Positions 25,199-33,691 are shown, counted from the stretch's first letter. The stretch is DNA of 64,000 nucleotides from Methanoplanus endosymbiosus (GCF_024662215.1 NZ_CP096115.1:310001-374000); one strand, 5' to 3'. Notes: generated from the letters alone by a model not told the origin. Numbers and translations are program-made.

Positions 25199-26020
25199 TC
25201 ATCTGAAAAATGATGATACATATTTAATTTCACTGCTGATAATTTCTGTTTTTTCTTCTATGGATAATTTATCCGGGAAGTTTAAATCCTCAATTTCAAG
25301 AGTGATATGGCCATCATAGCCAAGATCTGATATTTTTTTCAGGAAATCTGATATTTTTGCATCACCGCTTGCCGGAAGATGCCTCCTTGAATTTTCAATC
25401 GTGCTCAGATGAATATTTACAATTCTGTCAAAATTAAGATCTATAAATCTGTCAAGTAATCTCTCTCCTGATGCAAGCGCATGCGCTGTGTCAAGGGTGA
25501 AGTAAAGCCATTCCTCCTCTTTAAGAAGTCTATGAATCATTTCAGGATGATGAAACAGTGAGTTGACTTTATACTCCATATTTTCAATGCAGACTTTTAC
25601 TTTAAGATTCCGGCTTTCTTCTCTCACTATACCGATATAATTCTGAAACTTTTCATAATCCCTTCTGCCTGCCGGTCTTTTGGCAGTCCTTCTTCCGGGA
25701 TGGATGGTAATAATTTCCGCTCCGCAGATTTCTGCGGTTTTTAATGCCAGAACTGATGATTTTATTGACGCTTCCACAATGAATGGATTTACTGAACATG
25801 GATTTAGATCCAGCACAGGCGCGTGTATTGTAAAGGGGAGAAGAACAGGAAAATTTCCGGCAATCCGGCGGAGTTTATCTGTGTCCATTCCGTTAAGCCA
25901 GAAATCCGGTGTTTCAAGCCAGAATTCAATGGATGTGCAGCCCGCATCTCTGGCAGATTCAAATATCTCCTCTGCTCTGAATTCATGAAAAAACATACTG
26001 GATACAGAATATTTTGGCAT
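25199..26020 (-). CDS. Sugar phosphate isomerase/epimerase-like TIM-barrel protein
   Basis: 273-residue xylose isomerase-like/AP endonuclease 2 superfamily TIM barrel. Metal-ligand type residues appear in IEFWLET, TIHPGRRT, VCIENMEYK, FTLDTAHALASG, VNIHLSTI and HITLEIEDLN, the usual Glu/His/Asp ladder at the C-terminal strand ends. Members include sugar epimerases, inosose dehydratases and endonuclease IV. The absence of the full set of Nfo zinc ligands argues against endonuclease IV. The specific substrate is unknown. Confidence 0.78.
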   Translation of the reverse strand: MPKYSVSSMFFHEFRAEEIFESARDAGCTSIEFWLETPDFWLNGMDTDKLRRIAGNFPVLLPFTIHAPVLDLNPCSVNPFIVEASIKSSVLALKTAEICGAEIITIHPGRRTAKRPAGRRDYEKFQNYIGIVREESRNLKVKVCIENMEYKVNSLFHHPEMIHRLLKEEEWLYFTLDTAHALASGERLLDRFIDLNFDRIVNIHLSTIENSRRHLPASGDAKISDFLKKISDLGYDGHITLEIEDLNFPDKLSIEEKTEIISSEIKYVSSFFR

Positions 26021-26132
26021 AATTACGGGTAATTTGTAATATTATATTATTATTTTGTTTGCAGCTCCAAAGGATTATCCGGTTACGGCAGATCTCCGGC
26101 ACGGAAGAATAATCTCTTTGGCTTCTTTAATC

Positions 26133-26633
26133 TCATATGCGGGTTAGTTCATATGGTATCTCTGTAAACTGCATCATTGCATATATGCTCAGTACCATGA
26201 GAATTACCATCACAATTAAGGGGATGATTACCATAAAAATGAGATCTGCCGTCTTTGCCGGTTTATACTCATAAAGACCTGAATTTATCCCATTAGCTTT
26301 TTTCCATGCGTCATACATTCCATAAATCCATACGATTAAGCCCGGAATCAGGAATATAAAAAAACCAAATGTTGTTCCAAAAAATATCAGAAGACCTTTT
26401 AAGAGAGAATCGCCGTTATAAACCTGCCCAAGTCCGGGAAATAGTCCGGAGAGGACAACCGATATTGCCGGAACTTTAAGCTGAATGCCGTATTTTTCAG
26501 AGAATAACAGGATCTCCTTTTCCTGCTGAATATTATTGCTGTGCTGATTGAAATCCGGATTATCTTTATCGTTATAATTGTTCTCCTCTCCGGAAAACTT
26601 CTCTTCTTTAACGCTGGATTTCTGGCCGGGCAT
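26133..26633 (-). CDS. Small membrane protein with GLGQVYNG motif (TM2/DUF5683-like)
   Basis: 166 residues. A hydrophilic N-terminus of ~55 residues is followed by three hydrophobic segments. The first contains the PGLGQVYNGDSLLKG motif common to TM2/DUF5683 membrane proteins; the second is FGFFIFLIPGLIVWIYGMYDAW and the last IFMVIIPLIVMVILMVLSIYA. No catalytic residues are recognisable. It is likely an inner-membrane protein of unknown role, transcribed alone and divergent from xseA. Confidence 0.6.
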   Translation of the reverse strand: MPGQKSSVKEEKFSGEENNYNDKDNPDFNQHSNNIQQEKEILLFSEKYGIQLKVPAISVVLSGLFPGLGQVYNGDSLLKGLLIFFGTTFGFFIFLIPGLIVWIYGMYDAWKKANGINSGLYEYKPAKTADLIFMVIIPLIVMVILMVLSIYAMMQFTEIPYELTRI

Positions 26634-26799
26634 ATAAGTAAATCAGATTTTTACCGCCGATCTGATATAAATTCCGGTGAAATATTTTTGGCGGAAATTT
26701 CATCATTCTGAAGAGATCAAAAATAAAATAATACCTTTTAGTAAAAAAAATCCAACAGATTCAGAGATTTTATCTGTGAATCCGGGTAAATCTTAGCTA

Positions 26800-28125
26800 A
26801 TGAATAACCGGAATAATAACAGGCAGATTTCGGATTATTGGCAGGATGATGATCGAAAGAGAAGCAGGGACAGTTACTCAGAAAACAATGTCATAAGGGA
26901 TGAGAATGACAGTGATGAAGATAAAGTAAAAAAGGTCTCCGAGATATCAACCCTGATAAAAAAACTGCTTGACAATGAGCAGTTATGCAGCATCTGGATG
27001 GAAGGTGAAATTACAAATTTAAGAGCACATGCGTCAGGCCACCTCTACTATTCTCTCATTGAAGTCAGGAATAACAGGACATACACAATAAACTGTGTTA
27101 TGTGGAGGTCTGCGGCCTCAGAATTGCCATTTCAACCGGAAAATGGCGTTCTTGTCCGTGTATTCGGTTCTGTTGACGTATATGAACCTCATGGTAAGTA
27201 CCAGTTTGTATCAAAAATTATGCAGACCTCAGGAACAGGAGATAAGCACCGTCTTGTCCTGAGATGGAAAGAGGAACTGTCAAAAGAGGGCCTCTTTTCA
27301 GAGCAGAGGAAAAAAACTCTGCCACGCTTCCCATTAAAAGTCGGTCTTGTGACCTCATCGGGCGGCGCGGCGAGGAGAGATATTGAGAATGTAATACGGA
27401 GACGTTTTCCGGTTGAAATCGTCCTGTTCCACGCAGCAGTTCAGGGCGAAAATGCCCATAATGAAATTGCCAGGGCACTTTCATCTATTGATGATCTGGT
27501 TGATGTAATTATAGTCGGAAGGGGTGGAGGAAGTTTTGAAGATCTCTTTTCCTTTAACCATCCCGATGTTGTGCGTGCAATAGGACGGTGCGAAACTCCG
27601 GTTGTGAGTGCAATAGGGCATGAAATCGATTATACCCTCGCTGATTTTGCTGCCGATCTCCGCGCACCAACACCATCTGCGGCAGCAGAACTTGTTGTGC
27701 CTGATATGGCTGAACTGAGAAAAGAACTTGGATATTTCAGATCTCTGCTTAAAAACAGCCTGTTTTCACGCCTTGAAAGGGAAAGTGAAAAACTTGAGAA
27801 TATAAAGTTTAATTTTCACCCGGAAAGACTTGAAAGAAGATTAAATTTTGAGAATGAAAGGACTGATGAATTATCAGTGCGCCTGAACCGCAGGATTGAA
27901 TCTGCACTGAAGAACAGGAATATTCTTCTTGAGTCACTGAACTCAAGGCTGCTCTCATCAAACCCAAAAAATCCTATGAAAAACGGATTCTGTCTGATAG
28001 AATCCGGCGGAATATTATATTCCTCAGTACATGACCTTTCTCCCGGAGAAATGGTTAAAATTAATTTTAAAGATGGTTCTGCGGATGCAAAAATTGAGGT
28101 GATATACAATGAAAAAAAGTTATGA
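26800..28125 (+). CDS. xseA: Exodeoxyribonuclease VII large subunit
   Basis: 441-residue catalytic subunit of ExoVII, a single-strand exonuclease working in both polarities. After a polar ~45-residue leader, the OB-fold domain begins VSEISTLIKKLLDNEQLCSIWMEGEITN and contains HASGHLYYSL. The catalytic core has VGLVTSSGGAARRDI, IIVGRGGGSFEDL and SAIGHEIDYTLADFAADLRAPTPSAAAEL, all family signatures. A coiled coil and short C-terminal strand close the protein. This is a bacterial family with patchy archaeal distribution, so lateral acquisition is likely. It overlaps xseB by 17 nt. Confidence 0.93.
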   Translation: MNNRNNNRQISDYWQDDDRKRSRDSYSENNVIRDENDSDEDKVKKVSEISTLIKKLLDNEQLCSIWMEGEITNLRAHASGHLYYSLIEVRNNRTYTINCVMWRSAASELPFQPENGVLVRVFGSVDVYEPHGKYQFVSKIMQTSGTGDKHRLVLRWKEELSKEGLFSEQRKKTLPRFPLKVGLVTSSGGAARRDIENVIRRRFPVEIVLFHAAVQGENAHNEIARALSSIDDLVDVIIVGRGGGSFEDLFSFNHPDVVRAIGRCETPVVSAIGHEIDYTLADFAADLRAPTPSAAAELVVPDMAELRKELGYFRSLLKNSLFSRLERESEKLENIKFNFHPERLERRLNFENERTDELSVRLNRRIESALKNRNILLESLNSRLLSSNPKNPMKNGFCLIESGGILYSSVHDLSPGEMVKINFKDGSADAKIEVIYNEKKL

Positions 28126-28288
28126 AGAATTACTGGCCGAACTGAAAGATATTATTGAAAAGATTGAATCCGGAGAGGCATCTCTTGAGGAGAGTATCAC
28201 CCTTTATGAGAAAGGCACTGATATTCTTCGCCAGTGTGAAATAATCCTTCAGGAAGCAGAAATGAAGGTGACTGAGCTTCAGGGTTAA
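28109..28288 (+). CDS. xseB: Exodeoxyribonuclease VII small subunit (59 residues)
   Basis: Short gene found by reading the frame behind xseA. It starts MKKSYEELLAELKDIIEKIE, followed by SGEASLEESITLYEKG and ILRQCEIILQEAEMKV, matching the two-helix XseB family almost end to end. Small subunits coat the coiled coil of XseA in the active ExoVII complex. The ATG is 17 nt inside the xseA 3' end. Its last ~92 nt are overlapped by the convergent DUF371 gene, so both strands are coding here if both stops are real. Confidence 0.93.
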   Translation: MKKSYEELLAELKDIIEKIESGEASLEESITLYEKGTDILRQCEIILQEAEMKVTELQG

Positions 28289-28715
28289 ATGATACTTTCA
28301 TATCAACAGTCATCTCCACACCTTCTTTTAAACGGGTGATTATCTCCTCCGGAATTTTGCAGGCAACTGTATCCGAACAGACTCCTATTGTTCTTGGGCA
28401 TACAAATGTGCTCCTCCGCCATACAAGGTCAGTAGGATGGCTGAGGGTGAACGCTGCTGAGCCATCCGAAATTATGACATGTGTCAGATCTCCGACTGTT
28501 AATGTTGTCTCCAGCCTTGCCCCGTCACTGCATAATACCTCCCTGAAATCATCAGAGAGATCTGCCGCACCTTTGTCGGCCAAAACTCCTATTATACAGG
28601 TTCCATTTGTTGAAAGGTTCTCTTCGCGCGTAATTTCAAATGTGGATTTATGCCCGGCCCGGACATTTGGATGGCCATAGCATACAACTCTCTCTTCTGC
28701 CCTGATCATTACCAT
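28197..28715 (-). CDS. DUF371 family protein with antisense-encoded C-terminal tail
   Basis: 172-residue archaeal DUF371 protein. Landmarks are VVCYGHPNVRAGHKSTFEITREE, GTCIIGVLADKGAADLSDDF, LTHVIISDGSAAFTLSHPTDLVWRRSTFV and DTVACKIPEEIITRLKEG. Homologues usually end soon after that last motif, whereas this frame continues ~25-30 residues into the complement of xseB before the first stop. ATG 28715 or 28709 may start it. DUF371 proteins are widespread in Euryarchaeota with no established function. Family confidence is high, but the biological relevance of the tail is doubtful. Confidence 0.85.
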   Translation of the reverse strand: MVMIRAEERVVCYGHPNVRAGHKSTFEITREENLSTNGTCIIGVLADKGAADLSDDFREVLCSDGARLETTLTVGDLTHVIISDGSAAFTLSHPTDLVWRRSTFVCPRTIGVCSDTVACKIPEEIITRLKEGVEMTVDMKVSFNPEAQSPSFLLPEGLFHTGEEYQCLSHKG

Positions 28716-28845
28716 TTATCCAGTATTATTAGATCTGTTCACATGATACCCTTTCTGATACTGCAAATTCCTGTCTCATCAGATCAAAAAAAATATTGTT
28801 ATCTACTGAAAGGATATATCTGCTGTCCGGTTTATTAATATTGCA

Positions 28846-29421
28846 ATGAATGAAGAATTTTTTTGTCCTGCCTGCAACTGCGAATGTGAACATGAGATCC
28901 TGAAAGAGTCAGGAGATCTTCTTGTAAAGTGCAGCACATGTGGAAATATCCATCATGTTAAAAGACCCGCAGAGCCGGAACTGCTGAAAGTAAAGGCGAT
29001 AATCAGTTCAGAAGGAAATTCGGAGACCGGGATTATTGAACTTTTTGAAGATGAAATTATTCAGAAAGGGGACCTTCTGGTTGCAGAGATCGGTGACGAT
29101 GCGGCAGGGGTTGAGGTCACAGATATAGAAATGGGAGAAAAAAGGCGACATAAAGCAAAAGCCTCCGATATTTCGACTCTGTGGACGAGAAAGATTGACA
29201 GGGTTGTAGTCAAGGTTTCATTTCACGATGCCAGAAAAACTATTCCGCTTTATGCAGAAGTTGAGGGTGAAGATGATTTTATCATCGGAGATTATTACAA
29301 TACTAATGGTCACCGCTACAAAGTCACACATATAAAATTAAGAAACGGTTCAATGATGAGAAAAGAAGGATGGAAAGCGTATGCACGTAAAATAAAGAGG
29401 GTTTATGGAGTTAAACCCTGA
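28846..29421 (+). CDS. HVO_0476-family zinc-finger protein
   Basis: 191-residue archaeal protein with an N-terminal zinc ribbon (FFCPACNCECEHEIL and VKCSTCGNIHHV, two Cys-x2-Cys pairs) and a longer beta-rich domain containing ISTLWTRKIDRVVVKVSFHD and GDYYNTNGHRYKVTHIKLRNG. It resembles the HVO_0476 family, typically annotated only as zinc finger; nucleic acid binding is a guess. The start ATG is 28846, and a GATATATC element at 28813-28820 fits a leaderless transcript. It converges with the FKBP-like gene, with 2 nt between stops. Confidence 0.82.
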   Translation: MNEEFFCPACNCECEHEILKESGDLLVKCSTCGNIHHVKRPAEPELLKVKAIISSEGNSETGIIELFEDEIIQKGDLLVAEIGDDAAGVEVTDIEMGEKRRHKAKASDISTLWTRKIDRVVVKVSFHDARKTIPLYAEVEGEDDFIIGDYYNTNGHRYKVTHIKLRNGSMMRKEGWKAYARKIKRVYGVKP

Positions 29422-29423
29422 AT

Positions 29424-30101
29424 CTATCTTATTTCTGTAACAGTTACGCCAACTACTGAATAGCCATACTGAAGAACTATTCCGTCATCTGTTTTTTCTG
29501 TGATTACTGATGGCCTCTCAAGGGTCATTGTTGAATTTTCTGCTTCTTCATCCGGAGTGTAACCAAATGCAAGCGGCACAACCATTCCTACCTGTGCGGA
29601 TGAGAAATTGCCACCTATCATATTGTACTCCTCTGCGGTCATGTTCCTGGTTAATGTGGAAGCAAAGTCAAGATCAATCTTTTTCACGCCACCTGAACTC
29701 ATTCCCTCCACTCCGGTACTGACAGCATCCATTTCAAGATCAAAGACTGCATACTGTGCAATGCCGTCAGGATATACATAGGCATCTACCGGAAAGAGTT
29801 TCTGATCTGCCAGTGCCCCTGCCTGTATTACAAGAGGTTCTGATAATGCTACAGGAAATCCTTTTTCATAATAGCTCTGGACAATGTTTCTGTCAGAAGA
29901 GATGATTGGTATTCCTTCCTGGTAATTCAGCGTATAATCGACTATTACAAAATCTCCCTTCTCAACTTTCTTAAATACCGAAAAGAAAGAAAATGTGAGT
30001 GAAAAACCTACAACACATGAAATCAGAATGAATACAATAAATACTCTGGACAGAGTCTTCTGCCAGTCTGTATCATTCTTTTTCCCCTTTTTTTGTGACA
30101 T
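29424..30101 (-). CDS. Membrane-anchored FKBP-like peptidyl-prolyl isomerase
   Basis: 225 residues. A short basic N-terminus precedes one transmembrane anchor (VFIVFILISCVVGFSLTFSFF), so the rest should face outside. The domain opens VEKGDFVIVDYTLNYQEG, the classic FKBP entry strand, and has VIQAGALADQKLFP and VGMVVPLAFGY, matching the distorted FKBP/IF-domain layout of other archaeal annotations. Active-site aromatic residues are not all identifiable, so isomerase activity is uncertain. It could be an extracytoplasmic folding helper. Monocistronic. Confidence 0.62.
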   Translation of the reverse strand: MSQKKGKKNDTDWQKTLSRVFIVFILISCVVGFSLTFSFFSVFKKVEKGDFVIVDYTLNYQEGIPIISSDRNIVQSYYEKGFPVALSEPLVIQAGALADQKLFPVDAYVYPDGIAQYAVFDLEMDAVSTGVEGMSSGGVKKIDLDFASTLTRNMTAEEYNMIGGNFSSAQVGMVVPLAFGYTPDEEAENSTMTLERPSVITEKTDDGIVLQYGYSVVGVTVTEIR

Positions 30102-30188
30102 CTTAAATTATATTTGAATTTAAAGGATAAAAAGTTGTATAATAATGCCCTGCCTTTACTCATCAGATAGCATTAATATCACAAACAG

Positions 30189-30224
30189 ATTATAATGGTT
30201 TAATTTCAGAAAAAATTTCTGAAA
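30189..30224 (+). promoter_or_regulatory. hsp20 promoter with perfect 9-3-9 dyad
   Basis: A TATA-like ATTATAAT at 30189-30196 is followed by a perfect inverted repeat TTTCAGAAA-AAA-TTTCTGAAA at 30204-30224. The transcription start expected ~25 nt after the TATA centre falls inside the dyad, the usual place for an archaeal repressor operator. The coding start at 30251 follows a GGAG ribosome binding site at ~30238. Confidence 0.6.
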
Positions 30225-30250
30225 GAAAAAAATGTTTGGAGATGTAAATT

Positions 30251-30718
30251 ATGATCAGAAGAAGATTTTATCCATTTCATTCCCTGTGGAATGAAATTGA
30301 TTCAATGATGGCAGAGATGGAGACAAGGCTGGGAGAATCCGTAGTGCCCGCAAATATATTCAGCAACCAGATAATGCCGGCAATAAAGGGCGAATGCCGT
30401 GTCGATGTAATGGATCATCAGGATGAAGCTGTGGTAGTTGCTGACCTTCCGGGTGCAGAGAAAGAAGACGTAAAAATCCGGCTGATTAACCCTTCTACCC
30501 TTGAGATATCCTGCAACCGCGAGAAAACAACCGAAGAAGGAGAGAAGGATTCAGATTACTATGTGCGTGAGCGTGTTTATGGCAGTATGAAGAGGATTGT
30601 CTCACTTCCTTATGATGTTGAAGATAAGAACACCAGTGCAACATTTAAGAATGGCGTACTGGAAGTTCATTTTAAAAAATCAGAGCATGAAACCGGCGGG
30701 ATTATCCCAATTGAATAA
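30251..30718 (+). CDS. hsp20: Small heat shock protein Hsp20
   Basis: 155-residue alpha-crystallin family chaperone that holds unfolding proteins during stress. The N-terminal arm (MIRRRFYPFHSLWNEIDSMM) precedes the crystallin domain, with VVVADLPGAEKEDVKIRL, LEISCNRE and the signature ATFKNGVLEVHFKK. It ends IIPIE, which supplies the I-x-I oligomer anchor. Regulation by a dedicated repressor is suggested by the dyad over its predicted start site. Monocistronic. Confidence 0.94.
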   Translation: MIRRRFYPFHSLWNEIDSMMAEMETRLGESVVPANIFSNQIMPAIKGECRVDVMDHQDEAVVVADLPGAEKEDVKIRLINPSTLEISCNREKTTEEGEKDSDYYVRERVYGSMKRIVSLPYDVEDKNTSATFKNGVLEVHFKKSEHETGGIIPIE

Positions 30719-30875
30719 TTCCGTAGTAATAATTCAGTATAGTAACGGTTAATCACAAATGTTTTCTCTGATTAACTGTCTTTGCTTTTTTAATGTGTAT
30801 TTTGTATATCATTGCCGGAAAAATAATCTGTACTACCGAATCCTTGAAGTCTTTTTATAACTACTTAATCTGGTA

Positions 30876-31661
30876 ATGGAAAGAAAAAAAGTCCACGACT
30901 ATATGACATACGATGTTGTAACAATTACCGGCGATGGTACAGTTAAGGACGTTATTGAAGCTATAAGGGAGACCGGGCATGATGGTTTTCCGGTCACAAA
31001 AAATAAAAAAGTAGTTGGATATATCTCTGCAAGGGATCTGCTCTTTGCCCAACCATCGACTCCGGTTGAGCGGATAATGTCAAAACACCTTATTGTGGCA
31101 GATCCTGACATGGGTATAAACGATGCCGCAAGAGTAATTTTCAGGTCGGGGATACAGAAGCTTCCTGTTGTAGATGAAAATGGTAATCTGCTTGGAATTA
31201 TTTCAAATACTGACGTTATAAGATCTCAGATTGAGCATGTATCACCTGAAAAAGTCTATAAATTTATTGAAACATTGAAGATGCTTCATGATATTAACCC
31301 AGTACTTGAAAGGGATGCTGTTCCGGTTAAAAACCTTTTACCGACCCAGTCCAAGATCTATCAGGATGAACTGGAAGGAAGGATCTATGAAATAAAAAAG
31401 GGCCTTGCAGAACCGATAATTGTTGTAAGGAGGCCGGGAAAACTGATTCTTGTTGATGGTCACCACCGTGCTGTTGCAGCAAACAGACTTGGAATTGTAA
31501 ATCTTGATGCCTATGTAATTGATATTCAGGAGGACGTTGAGTTAGGACTTGAGAAAACAGCAAGAGAGATGAATCTTGAAACACTCGATGATGTCAAGGT
31601 TCTGGATTATGCGAGGCATCCTCTTGTTGCAATAACCCACAGGCTTGTCAGGCATGGCTGA
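30876..31661 (+). CDS. CBS-pair protein with C-terminal ParB/sulfiredoxin-like domain
   Basis: 261 residues. Residues ~1-120 are two CBS domains (VHDYMTYDVVTITGDGTVKD and PVERIMSKHLIVAD; GIISNTDVI), which usually sense adenine nucleotides. Residues ~145-240 form a ParB-like domain: PVKNLLPTQSKIYQ, GLAEPIIVVRR and the diagnostic VDGHHRAVAANRLG. ParB-fold proteins in archaea include the free serine kinase SerK of Thermococcus, so a kinase is as likely as DNA binding. No parA homologue is nearby. Domain calls are secure; function is inferred. Confidence 0.85.
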   Translation: MERKKVHDYMTYDVVTITGDGTVKDVIEAIRETGHDGFPVTKNKKVVGYISARDLLFAQPSTPVERIMSKHLIVADPDMGINDAARVIFRSGIQKLPVVDENGNLLGIISNTDVIRSQIEHVSPEKVYKFIETLKMLHDINPVLERDAVPVKNLLPTQSKIYQDELEGRIYEIKKGLAEPIIVVRRPGKLILVDGHHRAVAANRLGIVNLDAYVIDIQEDVELGLEKTAREMNLETLDDVKVLDYARHPLVAITHRLVRHG

Positions 31662-31740
31662 TTGTCTGCAAATAGTCTGAAAATATTTTTAAAATTCTGT
31701 TTCAGAGGTTATAGATCAGCAGTCTGAAAGCCGGAAAAAA

Positions 31741-32919
31741 TTAAGAGCCTGTATGAGATGTTTCAAACTCTTCATTCAGGAGATATTCTTTTACAGTTTC
31801 ATCCTCCTCAGTTGTAACTTCAGGCCAGATCCTCGTTCCGGAATGGACAACAGTTCTGTTTTTAAGAACTGTTCTTGGTCCGATTACAGTATTGTTCTCG
31901 ATATTTACTGAAACGCCAATATTGGCATCATTGTCAATTATACTGCCGCTTATTGTTGAATTATTGCCAATGTCCACGTGATTGTATATCGAAGATGAAA
32001 ATATCTTTGAGTCATGTCCAATTATGCAGTGCTCTCCTATGCTTGTATAAGGGCCGATAATTACATTTTCCTCAATATCTGTCCCCGAACCAATTGAAAC
32101 CGGACCTATTATTCTTGAATTTTCACCAATGGTTACTGCATCGCCAAGCAGAACCGGACCAAGGACCTTTGCACCTTTGACCGTGACATTTCCATTGATG
32201 TTTGTGTAATTCATCTCCTGAAGTTTCCATCTCTCCGCTTCACGAAGTGAACTTGGACTGCCGACATCTGTCCAGTTTCCACGCGCAAGGCCCCCTTTGA
32301 TCACAATTCCCTTGTCCATTAAAAGCGGGAAGAGATCTTTTGCAAAATCAAATTTTGTATTTTCCGGAATAAAATCAAAAATTGACGGGTTACATACATA
32401 TATTCCTGTACTTGCCAGATTTGAAAAAATTTCACCGGGTGACGGTTTTTCATGGAAACGCTTAATGTGATAGTTTACGTCAATCTCAGCAATACCATAA
32501 TCACAGGGGTTGTCTATGCTTACAAGGGCAATGGATACTGCACTCTCACCCCTTATATGGTCTCTGTAAAAGGAGAGAAGATCGATATCAGTTATATGAT
32601 CGCCGCCGACAATCAGAAAAGGGGAATCGCTCAGGTATTTCTCAGCATTTTTTACACTTCCCGCAGTGCCGAGTTTTACATCTTCCCTGACATATGTTAT
32701 GCTTACTCCGAATAATGATCCATCTCCCAGTGCATTCTGAATGTCATCCCCTTTATACCCGATTGTAATAATTATATCATTGAATCCGAGATTGGAGAGG
32801 TGTGCAACAAGATGCTGTATGGATGGTTTATTCACTATCGGAATGCAGGGTTTTGGTCTTTCAAAGGTGAGGGGGCGTAATCTTGTCCCTTCACCCCCGC
32901 ACATTATACAGACTTTCAT
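31741..32919 (-). CDS. Sugar-1-phosphate nucleotidylyltransferase with left-handed beta-helix
   Basis: 392 residues. The N-terminal nucleotidyltransferase domain (~1-230) begins KVCIMCGGEGTRLRPLTFERPKPCIPI, has GTAGSV for base contact, VGGDHITD for metal binding and FHEKPSP. The C-terminal part (~240-380) shows hexapeptide repeats such as GPVSIGSGTDIEENVIIGP and IGDNDANIGVS-like turns of a left-handed beta-helix. It resembles the GlmU-like or mannose-1-phosphate guanylyltransferase archaeal enzymes, making NDP-sugars for glycans. With glmM at the left end of the window it could serve amino sugar activation, but the substrate is not determined. Confidence 0.85.
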   Translation of the reverse strand: MKVCIMCGGEGTRLRPLTFERPKPCIPIVNKPSIQHLVAHLSNLGFNDIIITIGYKGDDIQNALGDGSLFGVSITYVREDVKLGTAGSVKNAEKYLSDSPFLIVGGDHITDIDLLSFYRDHIRGESAVSIALVSIDNPCDYGIAEIDVNYHIKRFHEKPSPGEIFSNLASTGIYVCNPSIFDFIPENTKFDFAKDLFPLLMDKGIVIKGGLARGNWTDVGSPSSLREAERWKLQEMNYTNINGNVTVKGAKVLGPVLLGDAVTIGENSRIIGPVSIGSGTDIEENVIIGPYTSIGEHCIIGHDSKIFSSSIYNHVDIGNNSTISGSIIDNDANIGVSVNIENNTVIGPRTVLKNRTVVHSGTRIWPEVTTEEDETVKEYLLNEEFETSHTGS

Positions 32920-33211
32920 ATTATCACTTTCCGGTTTAATTTCATATGATATAATTGGTGAAGATCAGTCTTTTTAAACAGTCATCAATGAACTAACGGT
33001 TTGCAGATGATTGAATGAAAAATTATTTTATCTTTATGAGTTACCCCATGTGCCGGCATTTTGGGCCTGCACGCAGATGATTGAATAAAACAGAGAAATG
33101 CTTCATGAGGGCTGCGGCACAGAAATTTCAGATATTGATCTTTAATTGACTGCCTCAGGGTAAATTCCGGAGAGAATCTTTTTAAATCAGAGTCTGACAT
33201 AATCAATAATT
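32920..33211. other. Divergent intergenic region with an 18-nt direct repeat
   Basis: Spacer between a minus-strand and a plus-strand gene. It contains two copies of GCAGATGATTGAATRAAA at 33003-33020 and 33073-33090 (70 bp apart, one mismatch), and a TTTTTAAATC stretch near 33179 that may be the TATA box for the Cys-cluster gene. A short antisense open frame here is not convincing. Confidence 0.45.
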
Positions 33212-33691
33212 ATGACTGAATTTTACTGTGATCTCTGCGGCAGATGCTGCATGGGTATGGGTAAATATGTGAAAATTACCGGTGTGATGGGACCTGGCAA
33301 TTATGCCGTGGTGCATAAAATCTCAGGAGAGAACCTTTTTGCCCGCCTTGAAAAGGATTTCAGGGATGACTATGATCCATTTACTGACAGCCATGAGGGC
33401 TGGTGCCCGTTTTTAAGCGGGCCGGATGAAAAAGGGCAGCACCACTGTACCATATATTCTGCAAGGCCATCATTCTGTAAGGATTTCATCTGCTGCCAGG
33501 GCAGAATATATGACAGCGCCGGTAAGAGCGCCGGCAGAATCCGGGGTGAAAATACTCTGCTCTCTGATGATGCAGAGCTGAAGGAGATCTGGAAAAGTAT
33601 TGAAAATTCTGATCTTTCCGGAGATGTACTGAAGGCAAAAATAACTGAAACTCTGACAGAGGCAGGCTACAGGACAGATTTTTATGACTGA
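33212..33691 (+). CDS. YkgJ-family cysteine cluster protein
   Basis: 159 residues with eight or more cysteines in the YkgJ/zinc- or iron-chelating pattern: FYCDLCGRCCMGMG near the start, CPFLSG, HHCTIYSARPSFCKDFICCQG in the middle. Members are thought to bind Fe-S or metal ions, but their role is unknown. It overlaps the next Cys-rich gene by 8 nt, so the two are probably cotranslated. The TATA-like element at ~33179 fits a leaderless or short leader mRNA. Confidence 0.83.
   Translation: MTEFYCDLCGRCCMGMGKYVKITGVMGPGNYAVVHKISGENLFARLEKDFRDDYDPFTDSHEGWCPFLSGPDEKGQHHCTIYSARPSFCKDFICCQGRIYDSAGKSAGRIRGENTLLSDDAELKEIWKSIENSDLSGDVLKAKITETLTEAGYRTDFYD

Noticed and set aside
32985-33206. 73-codon minus-strand frame between divergent genes
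   Set aside because: It lies across two promoters and direct repeats, and its sequence shows no conserved pattern.
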